DNA from: an uncultured Labedella sp.
GTDB lineage: Bacteria > Actinomycetota > Actinomycetes > Actinomycetales > Microbacteriaceae
Direction: 5' to 3'
NCBI GenBank assembly: GCA_934636065.1
Contig: CAKTZW010000092.1
Location: 1 to 6,976 of the forward strand
DNA: 6,976 bases
Under the pieces are notes generated by a model. It did not search any database. It was not told the origin of the DNA and was given only the letters and a program-made list of their open reading frames with translations. The first letter of the stretch is position 1. Each line of letters begins with the position of its first letter. This document shows, in pieces, positions 1-6,869 of this stretch. Made by a program: the position numbers and the translations under genes.

Positions 1-942
1 GTCCGTGCACAGATCGAGCGGAGGGATGCGGAGCGCGACCCCCGCGGCCGCGGCGCGTTCGACAGCGTGATCCCGGAGGCGCCGGTTGGCGACGACCCCG
101 CCGCCGAGGAGGAGTCGGGGCACTCCGGTGTCACGGCACGCCGCCAGGGCCTTCGAGACGAGCACGTCGACGACGGCCTCACGGAACGACGCGGCGACGT
201 CTCCAACGGGCACCTCCTCGCCGTCGGCCTCCCGCTTCTCGACCCAGCGCGCGACCGCCGTCTTGAGGCCGGAGAACGAGAAGTCGTAGCGGTGCCGCTC
301 GAGGTCCTTCGGGAGCGTCAGCCCGCGCGGGAAGCGGATGGTGTCGGGCCGTCCCGTGGCGGCGGCGCGATCGATCTCGGGACCGCCGGGGTAGGGCAGG
401 CCGAGGACGCGGGCCACCTTGTCGAACGCCTCCCCGGCGGCGTCGTCGATCGTCTCACCCAGCAGCTCGACGTCGTCGACGAGATCCCGGACCAGCAGGA
501 GCGACGTGTGCCCGCCCGAGACGAGAAGGGCGACCGTCGGATACTCGATGTCCCCGCCGTCGGGCGACAGCAGGTCGGCCCCCACGTGGCCGACGAGGTG
601 GTTCACGGCGTAGAGCGGTTTGCCGAGCCCGACGGCGAGCGCCTTGGCCGCCCCGACGCCCACCATGAGAGCTCCGGCGAGGCCGGGCCCGATCGTGACG
701 GCGACGGCGTCGAGGTCGTCGAGCTCGATGCCCGCCTCCACCACCGCCGCGTCGATCGTGGGCACGAGCGCCTCGAGGTGCGCGCGCGCCGCGACCTCGG
801 GGACGACCCCGCCGTAGCGCGCGTGCTCGTCCATGGACGAGGCGATCCGGTTCGACAGCAGCCGACGACCGCGCACGATCCCGATGCCCGTCTCGTCACA
901 ACTCGTCTCGATCCCGAGGACCAGGGGCGCCTCCGCGGTCAC
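1..942 (-). CDS. tsaD: tRNA t6A threonylcarbamoyltransferase TsaD, 3'-truncated by the window edge
   Basis: TsaD (Kae1/Gcp/YgjD family) transfers the threonylcarbamoyl group from threonylcarbamoyl-AMP to A37 of ANN-decoding tRNAs, acting with TsaB and TsaE in the cytoplasm. The 314 visible residues include [10 protein letters not shown] near residue 9, the metal-binding HLVGH at 115-119, the nucleotide-binding SGGHT at 142-146, SFSGLKTA at 222-229 and [11 protein letters not shown] at 280-290. The frame is still open at base 1, ending in LCTD. In this family that Asp belongs to the metal-binding triad with the two histidines, and roughly 30 more residues are expected beyond the edge. The start is GTG at 942-940, overlapping the rimI stop by 4 nt (GTGA); it puts the conserved GIETSCDE motif at the usual distance from the N terminus. 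No lesion is visible. Identity is very sure. Confidence 0.97.
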   Translation of the reverse strand, partial: MTAEAPLVLGIETSCDETGIGIVRGRRLLSNRIASSMDEHARYGGVVPEVAARAHLEALVPTIDAAVVEAGIELDDLDAVAVTIGPGLAGALMVGVGAAKALAVGLGKPLYAVNHLVGHVGADLLSPDGGDIEYPTVALLVSGGHTSLLLVRDLVDDVELLGETIDDAAGEAFDKVARVLGLPYPGGPEIDRAAATGRPDTIRFPRGLTLPKDLERHRYDFSFSGLKTAVARWVEKREADGEEVPVGDVAASFREAVVDVLVSKALAACRDTGVPRLLLGGGVVANRRLRDHAVERAAAAGVALRIPPLDLCTD

Positions 943-1433
943 GCCGCCCCCACCGGGCCGACCGGAGGGGTCGCCGTCTCCGGGACGTCCAGCCGCATGA
1001 CGAGGGCGTCGACGTCGTCCGGCTGGTAGTAGTGGGGACGCACGCCGACCTCCGCGAATCCGAGATCGGTGTAGAGGGATTGCGCAGCGGGGTTGTCGGC
1101 GCGCACCTCGAGGAAGACGCGCCGCGCTCCGGCGAGCCGCGCCGCACCGATGAGCTCCGCCATGATGGCGCGCCCGAGGCCCGCTCGGCGGAAGGACGGG
1201 GCCACGGCGATGGTCTGAATGTCCGCGTCCTCTGATCCGCTCGGGGCGAGCACGCCGCCGTACCCGACGACGCCGTCGATGTCGTCTTCGACGGCGACGT
1301 ATACGGTGTGCGGGCTCTCGAGCTCCGCCAGCATCTGCTCGCGCGACCACGCGTCGGAGACGAACGTCGACTCCTCGAGGGCGAGGATCGCCTCGAGGTC
1401 GTCGAGCCCGGACGGCCTCATCCTCACGGTCAC
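939..1433 (-). CDS. rimI: GNAT-family N-terminal protein acetyltransferase RimI
   Basis: This 164-residue single-domain GNAT protein resembles RimI, which acetylates the N-terminal alanine of ribosomal protein S18 in Escherichia coli; in actinobacteria its substrates may be broader. The acetyl-CoA-binding motif RRAGLG (RxxGxG/A) is at 82-87. Glu109 in FLEVR and Tyr121 in [11 protein letters not shown] match the family's usual catalytic base and acid positions. The last 14 or so residues ([14 protein letters not shown]) lie past the fold and look like a disordered Pro/Ala/Gly tail whose codons overlap the tsaD start. The gene starts at GTG 1433-1431, overlapping the tsaB stop by 4 nt; a second in-frame start, ATG at residue 5, is possible but would break the overlap. 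Its place between tsaB and tsaD is a common arrangement and supports RimI over a generic GNAT. The substrate itself is not shown by the sequence. Confidence 0.93.
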   Translation of the reverse strand: MTVRMRPSGLDDLEAILALEESTFVSDAWSREQMLAELESPHTVYVAVEDDIDGVVGYGGVLAPSGSEDADIQTIAVAPSFRRAGLGRAIMAELIGAARLAGARRVFLEVRADNPAAQSLYTDLGFAEVGVRPHYYQPDDVDALVMRLDVPETATPPVGPVGAA

Positions 1434-2044
1434 TGCGATACCCGCTTCCGCGTCGACAGGGTGACGTCGGGGGCGCGCAGATAGACGGGACGGTCCGCCT
1501 CGGCGGCCCGGTGGCCGTCGAGGACGAGCCCGGCGAGCCGGCCGAGGGCGACGGCGGACACCTGCACGGCGTCGAGGCGTTCCGCGTCGTCGACGACGAA
1601 GCCCTCCCGCTCGGCGAGCTCGGGGCCCGACACGCGGACGGCGCCGCCCTCGTCCGTTCCCCGATAGCGCGACCAGGCGACCTCGCGGCGGCGCGCGTCG
1701 GTCACGACGACGAGCTCGCGGCCCGACGATCGCTCCAGGTGCGCGGCCGCGATCGCATCGTGGCTCACGATCGGCACGACCGGGATACGGCGCGCGACGC
1801 CGAAGGCGCGGGCGGCGGCGATCCCGATGCGCAGTCCCGTGAAGGGGCCGGGCCCCATCCCGCTCGCGACGGCCTCGACGTCCCGTGGCTCGGCACCCGC
1901 ATCGTCGAGAGCCCCGCGGATGAGAGATCCGACGACCTCGGCGTGCGACAGGTGACCGGATTCGTCGCGGCTCGACAGCACGCGCCCGGACCGGTCGACG
2001 AGCGCGACGGACGTCCCGATGGACGAGTCGATCGCGAGAAGCAC
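1430..2044 (-). CDS. tsaB: t6A synthesis scaffold protein TsaB
   Basis: TsaB (YeaZ) is a catalytically inactive relative of TsaD. It forms a heterodimer with TsaD and, together with TsaE, supports threonylcarbamoyl transfer to tRNA. The 204-residue product has the ASKHA-type N terminus [16 protein letters not shown], then [14 protein letters not shown] at 61-74, the family's most recognisable motif, then DARRREVAW at 116-124 and the C-terminal [10 protein letters not shown] at 186-195. Length is usual for the family. The start is GTG at 2044-2042, placing AIDSS at residues 4-8 as expected; only a weak purine-rich tract (GGCAGG) precedes it. It lies 10 nt after the tsaE TAG stop, and its own TGA overlaps the rimI GTG. 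This is one of only two junctions in the run that do not overlap. Nothing suggests damage. Confidence 0.96.
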   Translation of the reverse strand: MLLAIDSSIGTSVALVDRSGRVLSSRDESGHLSHAEVVGSLIRGALDDAGAEPRDVEAVASGMGPGPFTGLRIGIAAARAFGVARRIPVVPIVSHDAIAAAHLERSSGRELVVVTDARRREVAWSRYRGTDEGGAVRVSGPELAEREGFVVDDAERLDAVQVSAVALGRLAGLVLDGHRAAEADRPVYLRAPDVTLSTRKRVSQ

Positions 2045-2054
2045 GCCTGCCAGC

Positions 2055-2534
2055 CTACCCGCGCGGATCGCGGTGACCGGCGCTCACGACGACCACCCGG
2101 GGTTCGTCGCCCACGTCGGCGTCCTCCCGCTCCGATCCGGCCCCGGTCGGCCGCTCGATCTCGATGTCGACCCACTCGTCGGCGATGGTCGGAACGACGT
2201 CCCGTCCCCACTCCACGACGACGACGGACCGCTCGAGGTCCAGGTCGAGATCGTCGAACTCGCGGGGGTCTCCGAGGCGGTACGCGTCCACGTGCACGAG
2301 CGCCGGGCCGCCGACGAGGCTCGGGTGGGTCCGCGCGATCACGAACGTCGGCGACTGGATCGGGCCCCGCACGCCGAGCCCCTCGCCGATTCCGCGCGTG
2401 AGGGTCGTCTTGCCGGCGCCGAGCGGACCCGTGAGCACCACGAGGTCTCCGGCCCGGAGACCGGCCCCGACGCGCACGCCGAGGGCGTGCATGTCGTCCG
2501 TCGTCGGGACGACGTGACGACCGGACTCGATCAC
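2055..2534 (-). CDS. tsaE: tRNA t6A biosynthesis ATPase TsaE
   Basis: TsaE (YjeE) is a small P-loop ATPase that binds the TsaB-TsaD dimer and is needed for repeated cycles of t6A synthesis. The 159-residue product carries the Walker A motif GPLGAGKTT at 36-44, the switch-like SPTF at 61-64, HVDAYRL at 81-87 and the Walker B-like VVVVEWG at 104-110, all in family order. The chosen start is GTG at 2534-2532, overlapping the alr TGA by 4 nt. The frame stays open upstream to an ATG at 2618, but that extension reads as low-complexity Arg/His residues inside the end of alr, so I reject it. The acidic C-terminal segment around 132-145 (GAGSEREDADVGDE) looks like a variable loop. Identity is firm, and the start is well supported by the overlap pattern. 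Confidence 0.95.
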   Translation of the reverse strand: MIESGRHVVPTTDDMHALGVRVGAGLRAGDLVVLTGPLGAGKTTLTRGIGEGLGVRGPIQSPTFVIARTHPSLVGGPALVHVDAYRLGDPREFDDLDLDLERSVVVVEWGRDVVPTIADEWVDIEIERPTGAGSEREDADVGDEPRVVVVSAGHRDPRG

Positions 2535-3646
2535 GCGAGCCCCGCATAGACTCGGCGCACCCGGCGCCCGATGCGCGTGACGATGTCGTAGTCGATCGTG
2601 CCGGCGTGCTCGGCCCACTCCGACGCCGACGGCACGCCCGTGGCCGGGTCGCCGAAAACAACGACCTCGTCGCCCGCCTCGACGGGCTCCTCCCCCACGT
2701 CGACGACGAACTGGTCCATCGCGATCCGACCGGCGACCCGGTGCCGTCTGCCGCGGATCGACACCTCTCCCCGGGACGACGCCTGGCGCGGCACGCCGTC
2801 GGCGTAGCCGAGCGGCACGAGGGCGAGAGTCGAACGCTCGTGCGTCCGGTACTGGTAGCCGTAGGACACGCCGGACCCCGGCTCGACGGTCTTGACGGCG
2901 GCGACGCGCGAGAGCAGTCGCATGGCGGGCCGCAGGCCGACGTCGGCCGCCGGGACGCTCGGGACCGGCGAGAACCCGTACATGCCGATGCCGAGCCTGA
3001 TGGTGTCGAAGCGCGACTCTGGGACGGCGAGCGCCGCGGCCGTCGCCGCCGCGTGCACCATGCGGGGCTCGAGCCCGCGCGAGCGCACGAGCTCGAGGGC
3101 CCGCTCGAAGACGGCGACGGCGGCGCGGTCGTCGCCGTCCGAGGTGTTGGACAGGTGCGTGAAGCAGCCGGCGAGCTCGACGCGACCGGTCTCCACGGCG
3201 GCGCGCGTCGCATCGACGACGCCGACCCAGTCGGAACGCGCGATGCCGTTGCGGCTCAAACCGGTGTCGAACTTGAGGTGGATGTGCGCCGGACGTCCCG
3301 ATCCCGCGGCCGCCGCGATGCGCTCGAGCTCCCGCGCGTTAGAGACGCCGAGGCTGATGCCGGCATCGATGGCGTCCACGAAATCGGTGTCGTCGGCGTG
3401 CAGCCAGCTCAGCACCGGCGCGTCGATCCCGGCGCTCCGGAGCTCGAACGCCTCCCCGATGTCCGCCGTGCCGAGGAGCTCCGCGCCGCCGCGCAGCGCG
3501 GCCCGCGCCACCTCCACGGCGCCGTGGCCGTAGCCGTCGGCCTTCACGACCGCGATGACCCGTGCTCCGGCCGCGCGGTCGCGAACGCGGCGGACGTTCG
3601 ACGCGATCGCGTCGAGGTCGATGACCGCCTCCCGCATCCCCGTCAC
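2531..3646 (-). CDS. alr: alanine racemase, PLP-dependent
   Basis: Alr interconverts L- and D-alanine, supplying D-alanine for the peptidoglycan stem peptide. The 371-residue product has the usual fold-type III order. An N-terminal barrel carries the PLP lysine, K35, in VVKADGYGHG. KFDTGLSRNG follows at 125-134 with Arg132, then FTHLSNTSD around 162-170 and RLGIGMYG at 217-224. In the C-terminal beta domain, Tyr262 in GVSYGYQYR is the likely second catalytic base contributed to the partner's active site, and RIAMDQ is at 307-312. I chose GTG 3646-3644 rather than ATG 3637-3635 (3 codons later). GTG has a GGGAG ribosome-binding site 5 nt upstream and makes the same GTGA overlap seen at three other junctions, whereas the ATG has no well-placed site. 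Either start leaves the enzyme complete. Expression appears coupled to acpS. Confidence 0.96.
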   Translation of the reverse strand: MTGMREAVIDLDAIASNVRRVRDRAAGARVIAVVKADGYGHGAVEVARAALRGGAELLGTADIGEAFELRSAGIDAPVLSWLHADDTDFVDAIDAGISLGVSNARELERIAAAAGSGRPAHIHLKFDTGLSRNGIARSDWVGVVDATRAAVETGRVELAGCFTHLSNTSDGDDRAAVAVFERALELVRSRGLEPRMVHAAATAAALAVPESRFDTIRLGIGMYGFSPVPSVPAADVGLRPAMRLLSRVAAVKTVEPGSGVSYGYQYRTHERSTLALVPLGYADGVPRQASSRGEVSIRGRRHRVAGRIAMDQFVVDVGEEPVEAGDEVVVFGDPATGVPSASEWAEHAGTIDYDIVTRIGRRVRRVYAGLA

Positions 3647-4002
3647 GCCGACTCCCGGGACTCCGCCACGACGTAGGCGACCGCGATGCCGGCGTCGTGG
3701 GTGACGGAGAGGTGGAGGACGTCGATTCCGCGATCGGCGACCGCTCGGGCCGTGCTCCCGGACAGTTCGAACGACGGTGCGCCGCCGCCGGCCGTGACGG
3801 CGATGTCCACCCACACGAGCCCTTCGGCCGAGCCGAGTGCCTTCATGAGCGCCTCCTTGGCGGCGAAGCGGCCGGCCAGGGAACGCAGCGGAAGTGCGCG
3901 TTCGCTCTCGGCGAACAGCCTTTCGCGCAGCCTCGGCGTGCGTCCGACCGCCCGTTCGAACCGGGCGAGGTCGACGACGTCCACACCGATTCCGACGATC
4001 AC
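3643..4002 (-). CDS. acpS: holo-[acyl-carrier-protein] synthase AcpS
   Basis: AcpS transfers the 4'-phosphopantetheine arm from CoA to a serine of apo-ACP, activating the carrier for fatty acid synthesis. The 119-residue product is the usual length for the trimeric AcpS group, far shorter than Sfp-type transferases. It begins IVGIGVDVVDLARFERA with the Mg-binding Asp8. RFAAKEALMKALG at 45-57 holds Glu50 and the conserved lysines, and HLSVTHD at 97-103 and AVAYVV at 107-112 follow. The start is GTG at 4002-4000, 21 nt after the glmS TAG stop, with GAGG 7 nt before it; family proteins start at this point. Its substrate CoA is made by the pathway that CoaA, encoded just beyond glmS, begins. Its stop overlaps the preferred alr start. 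Confidence 0.96.
   Translation of the reverse strand: MIVGIGVDVVDLARFERAVGRTPRLRERLFAESERALPLRSLAGRFAAKEALMKALGSAEGLVWVDIAVTAGGGAPSFELSGSTARAVADRGIDVLHLSVTHDAGIAVAYVVAESRESA
3652..3656 (-). promoter_or_regulatory. ribosome-binding site GGGAG for alr
   Basis: GGGAG lies inside the last codons of acpS, 5 nt before the GTG at 3646 and 14 nt before the alternative ATG at 3637. This spacing favours the GTG as the alr start. Confidence 0.6.
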
Positions 4003-4009
4003 GCGAGCA

Positions 4010-4013
4010 CCTC
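4010..4013 (-). promoter_or_regulatory. ribosome-binding site GAGG for acpS
   Basis: GAGG stands 7 nt before the acpS GTG, within the 21-nt gap after glmS. It supports that start and suggests acpS can recruit ribosomes without overlapping its upstream neighbour. Confidence 0.5.
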
Positions 4014-4023
4014 GGACACGTCC

Positions 4024-5874
4024 CTATTCCACCGTGACGGACTTCGCGAGGTTGCGGGGCTGGTCGACGTCGAGCCCCTTCGCGGTCGCGAGCGCCATGG
4101 CGAAGACCTGAAGCGGCACGACGCTCAGGAGCGGCTCGAACAGGGGCCCGGCGAGCGGGATCCGGATGACCTCGTCGGCGGACGGCAGCACCGCGACGTC
4201 GCCCTCCTCGGCGATCGCGATGATCCGCGCCCCGCGGGCACGGATCTCCTCGATGTTCGAGACCACCTTGGAGTGGATCGTCTGTGCGCCTCGCGGGCTT
4301 GGGACCACCACGAACACCGGCTGCCCCGGCTCGATGAGGGCGATGGGCCCGTGCTTGAGCTCTCCGGCCGCGAAGCCCTCGGCGTGGATGTAGGCGAGCT
4401 CCTTGAGCTTGAGCGCGCCCTCCATCGCGATCGGGAAGCCGACGTGGCGCCCGAGGAAGAGGACCGCGCGGGTGTCCGCCATCCAGCGCGCGAGCTGCTC
4501 GATGGTCTCGTTGCTCTCGAGCACGGCGGCGATCTTCTCGGGGACCGCCTGGAGCTCCGCGGCCTGGACAGCGATCTCCTCGACCGGGAGCGCGCCGCGG
4601 ATCCGCGCGACGTGGAGCGCGAGCAGGTAGAGCGCGGTGATCTGCGCGACGAACGCCTTCGTCGAGGCGACGGCGACCTCGGGGCCGGCGTGCGTGTAGA
4701 CCACGGCGTCCGACTCCCGCGGGATCGTCGCGCCCTGCGTGTTGCAGATGGAGACGGTGCGGGCGCCGGCCTCCCGCGCGAACTTGACGGCCATGAGCGT
4801 GTCCATCGTCTCGCCGGACTGACTGATCGAGACGACGAGCGTGCGGGGCGAGATGACCGGCTCGCGGTAGCGGAACTCGTGGCTCAGTTCGACGTCGACG
4901 GGGACGCGAGCCCACTTCTCGATCGCGTACTTCCCAACGGCGCCGGCGTACGACGCCGTGCCGCAGGCGATGACCACGATGCGGTCGATGTCGAGGAACA
5001 GGTCGTCGAGACCGTCGAGCTCCGGGATCGTCACGACGCCGTGGTCGTCGATGCGCCCGAGGACGGTCTTCGCGACGGCCTCGGGCTCCTCGCTGATCTC
5101 CTTCGCCATGAAGCTCGACCAGCCGCCCTTCTCCGCGGCCGACGCGTCCCAGCTCACCTCGAACGGCTCGGCCTCGACGGCGACACCCGCGAAGTCCGTG
5201 ATCTCGACGGTCGTCGGGGTGATCGCGACCATCTGGTCCTGCCCGATGGCGAGAGCGCGACGCGTGTGCTCGACGAAGGCCGCGACGTCGGAGCCGAGGA
5301 AGTTCTCGCCGTCGCCGAGACCGATCACGAGCGGCGAGTTGCGGCGCGCGCCGACGACGAGACCCGGCTCGGCCTGGTGGACGGCGAGCAGCGTGAACGC
5401 TCCCTCGAAGCGACCGACGACACGGCGGAAGGCCTCCCGCAGGTCGCCCGTCTCCCGGTACTCGCGACCGAGGAGCACCGCGGCGACCTCGGTGTCGGTC
5501 TCGCTGCGGAAGGTCTCGCCCTGCTCGATCAGCTCGGCCTTGATCGCGGCGAAGTTCTCGATGATCCCGTTGTGGATGAGGGCCAGTCGACCGTCGTCCC
5601 CGAGGTGGGGGTGCGCGTTCGCGTCCGTCGGTCCGCCGTGCGTCGCCCAGCGGGTGTGCCCGATGCCCGTGTGGCTCTCCGGGAGGTTGCCCGCGGCGAG
5701 GTCCCCCGTGAGGACGGCGAGCTTGCCCGCGCGCTTGCGGGTGTGGAGGGAACCGCCGCCGTCGATGACCGCGACCCCGGCGGAGTCGTAGCCCCGGTAT
5801 TCGAGCCGACCGAGACCGCCCATGAGGACGTCGATGCTGTCGAGCGGACCGACGTATCCCACGATTCCACACAT
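4024..5874 (-). CDS. glmS: glutamine--fructose-6-phosphate aminotransferase (isomerizing) GlmS
   Basis: GlmS makes glucosamine-6-phosphate and glutamate from fructose-6-phosphate and glutamine, the entry step to UDP-GlcNAc for peptidoglycan. The 616-residue product is full length. The N-terminal glutaminase domain starts MCGIVGYVG; Cys2 is the nucleophile once Met is removed, so the ATG at 5874-5872 is certain. YRGYDSAG (26-33), RWATHG (75-80), HNG (101-103) and Asp127 are the glutamine-site motifs. Two SIS domains follow, with CGTAS (304-308), SQSGETMDT (351-359), ASTKAF (403-408), ELKHGP (505-510) and the C-terminal DQPRNLAKSVTVE with Lys611. It heads a run of seven co-directional genes. 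A TAGGGT box ends 7 nt before the ATG. The 33-bp upstream gap leaves no room for a glmS ribozyme, which is expected since that element belongs mainly to Firmicutes. Confidence 0.98.
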   Translation of the reverse strand: MCGIVGYVGPLDSIDVLMGGLGRLEYRGYDSAGVAVIDGGGSLHTRKRAGKLAVLTGDLAAGNLPESHTGIGHTRWATHGGPTDANAHPHLGDDGRLALIHNGIIENFAAIKAELIEQGETFRSETDTEVAAVLLGREYRETGDLREAFRRVVGRFEGAFTLLAVHQAEPGLVVGARRNSPLVIGLGDGENFLGSDVAAFVEHTRRALAIGQDQMVAITPTTVEITDFAGVAVEAEPFEVSWDASAAEKGGWSSFMAKEISEEPEAVAKTVLGRIDDHGVVTIPELDGLDDLFLDIDRIVVIACGTASYAGAVGKYAIEKWARVPVDVELSHEFRYREPVISPRTLVVSISQSGETMDTLMAVKFAREAGARTVSICNTQGATIPRESDAVVYTHAGPEVAVASTKAFVAQITALYLLALHVARIRGALPVEEIAVQAAELQAVPEKIAAVLESNETIEQLARWMADTRAVLFLGRHVGFPIAMEGALKLKELAYIHAEGFAAGELKHGPIALIEPGQPVFVVVPSPRGAQTIHSKVVSNIEEIRARGARIIAIAEEGDVAVLPSADEVIRIPLAGPLFEPLLSVVPLQVFAMALATAKGLDVDQPRNLAKSVTVE

Positions 5875-5881
5875 GCTCTCC

Positions 5882-5887
5882 ACCCTA
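5882..5887 (-). promoter_or_regulatory. predicted glmS -10 box, TAGGGT (leaderless or very short leader)
   Basis: On the minus strand TAGGGT (first base at 5887) ends 7 nt before the glmS ATG, the same geometry as the coaA box on the other strand. The 7 nt between them are GGAGAGC. They look like a Shine-Dalgarno sequence but lie only 1-3 nt from the ATG, closer than usual, and would be outside the mRNA if transcription starts at the ATG. A promoter further up inside coaA cannot be excluded. No clear -35 box is seen. Confidence 0.5.
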
Positions 5888-5894
5888 CCCGCAC

Positions 5895-5900
5895 TAGATT
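5895..5900 (+). promoter_or_regulatory. predicted coaA -10 box, TAGATT (leaderless start)
   Basis: TAGATT fits the actinobacterial TANNNT -10 consensus and ends 7 nt before the coaA ATG, which would put the transcription start on or next to the A of ATG. No purine-rich ribosome-binding site lies between. No -35 hexamer can be recognised about 17 bp upstream, where the sequence is the glmS start region. This is a prediction from geometry, not a mapped start. Confidence 0.6.
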
Positions 5901-5907
5901 CGGTTGC

Positions 5908-6855
5908 ATGCCCGACGCGAGCACCGCCTCCCACGCCCAGACCACCCCGTTCGACGAGATCGACCGTTCCGACTGGGCCCGGCTCGCTCCCGGCGCCGTC
6001 TCCCCGCTCACCGACGCGGAGATCGTGCAGCTGCGCGGCATCGGCGACCGCCTCGACATGCGCGAGGTCGCCGAGGTCTACCTCCCGCTCAGCCGCCTCC
6101 TGAGCCTCTACGCCCGATCGGCGGGGCGTCTGCACGACGAGCGCACCGCCTTCCTCGGGGAGACGAACGCCCGGACGCCCTTCGTCATCGGGGTGGCGGG
6201 CTCCGTGGCCGTCGGCAAGTCGACCGTCTCCCGGCTCCTGCGCGAGCTCATGTCGCGGTGGCCGGACACGCCGCGCGTCGAACTGGTGACGACAGACGGC
6301 TTCCTCTACCCGAACGCGGAGCTCGAGCGCCGCGGCATCATGAGCCGGAAGGGCTTCCCCGAGTCGTACGATCGTCGCGCCCTGCTGCGCTTCGTCACCG
6401 AGGTGAAGAGCGGGGCCCCCGAGGTGCGTGCACCGTTCTACTCCCACCTCGTCTACGACATCATGCCGACGGCGAGCGTCGTGGTACGCCGCCCCGACGT
6501 ACTCATCGTCGAGGGCCTCAACGTCCTCCAGCCTCCGCTCACGGGCCAGATGAGCGTCGCCGACCTGTTCGACTTCAGCATCTACGTCGACGCGAGGACC
6601 TCGGACATCGCGGCCTGGTTCGAGGAACGCTTCATGGCGCTCAAGCGCGGGGCCTTCACGAACCCGAACTCGTACTTCCAGGTGTTCTCGGACCTCGACG
6701 ATGCCGAGGCGAGGGAGCGCGCCCGCTACTTCTGGACGACGGTCAACGAACCCAACCTCGTCGAGAACATCCGCCCGACGAGAGCGAGGGCGAAGCTCGT
6801 CCTCGTGAAGGACTCCGACCACACCGTCCGGAAGGTCCTGCTGCGCAAGATCTGA
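5908..6855 (+). CDS. coaA: type I pantothenate kinase CoaA
   Basis: CoaA phosphorylates pantothenate with ATP, the first committed and usually CoA-inhibited step of CoA synthesis. The 315-residue product matches the bacterial type I (PanK-I) family in length. The P-loop GSVAVGKST is at 98-106, preceded by PFVIGVA. TTDGFLYPN at 128-136 holds the Asp expected to act in catalysis. FYSHLVYD at 177-184 holds His180, IVEGLNVLQ is at 200-208, and IYVDA at 225-229 and LKRGAF at 245-250 follow. The C terminus NLVENIRPTRARA at 283-295 is also typical. The start is ATG at 5908; it has no Shine-Dalgarno sequence, but a TAGATT box lies 7 nt upstream, so a leaderless mRNA is likely. It is the only plus-strand gene, divergent from glmS and convergent with glmM. 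No damage is seen. Confidence 0.97.
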   Translation: MPDASTASHAQTTPFDEIDRSDWARLAPGAVSPLTDAEIVQLRGIGDRLDMREVAEVYLPLSRLLSLYARSAGRLHDERTAFLGETNARTPFVIGVAGSVAVGKSTVSRLLRELMSRWPDTPRVELVTTDGFLYPNAELERRGIMSRKGFPESYDRRALLRFVTEVKSGAPEVRAPFYSHLVYDIMPTASVVVRRPDVLIVEGLNVLQPPLTGQMSVADLFDFSIYVDARTSDIAAWFEERFMALKRGAFTNPNSYFQVFSDLDDAEARERARYFWTTVNEPNLVENIRPTRARAKLVLVKDSDHTVRKVLLRKI

Positions 6856-6869
6856 GCGGAGCCGCGGGG

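Larger units (their letters stand above)
1..5887 (-). other. predicted operon glmS-acpS-alr-tsaE-tsaB-rimI-tsaD
   Basis: Seven genes run in the same direction, with junctions of 21 nt (glmS-acpS), 4-nt overlap (acpS-alr, preferred start), 4-nt overlap (alr-tsaE), 10 nt (tsaE-tsaB), 4-nt overlap (tsaB-rimI) and 4-nt overlap (rimI-tsaD). No gap is large enough for an internal terminator plus promoter, although promoters inside coding sequence cannot be ruled out. The operon continues past base 1 through the end of tsaD; what follows is unseen. Confidence 0.75.

Noticed and set aside
67..1029. Plus-strand open frame of 320 codons opposite tsaD
   Set aside because: It is antisense to a clear TsaD with all its motifs; its product is Asp/Arg/Gly-rich without recognisable domains and has no ribosome-binding site.
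2535..2618. 28-codon N-terminal extension of TsaE from an ATG at 2618
   Set aside because: It overlaps the alr C terminus in another frame, reads as Arg/His-rich noise, and TsaE proteins normally begin close to the chosen GTG.
2531..5872. Minus-strand open frame of over 1100 codons containing alr at its end
   Set aside because: The upstream part is an out-of-frame, Arg/His-rich reading of acpS and glmS. Only the alr portion has motifs. It is not a fusion protein.
5875..5907. Possible glmS ribozyme or other riboswitch before glmS
   Set aside because: The gap is 33 bp, too short for the glmS ribozyme core, and the predicted transcript starts at or next to the ATG.
5875..6822. Upstream extension of the glmS frame through the complement of coaA
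   Set aside because: Same composition effect. GlmS must begin Met-Cys so that Cys becomes N-terminal, which fixes the start at 5874.
3697..6855. Plus-strand open frame of over 1000 codons running across the complement of glmS into coaA
   Set aside because: Only the part from 5908 resembles a protein family (CoaA). The rest is exactly antisense to glmS and part of acpS, in the register where sense third positions pair with antisense first positions. With almost no A at third positions, antisense stops are rare, so the frame stays open by composition. Its translation is Arg/Asp-rich without motifs.
6856..6869. Bidirectional terminator between coaA and glmM
   Set aside because: The only inverted repeat is GCGG-AG-CCGC with a 2-nt loop and no T-rich tract on either side. 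I do not call a terminator.
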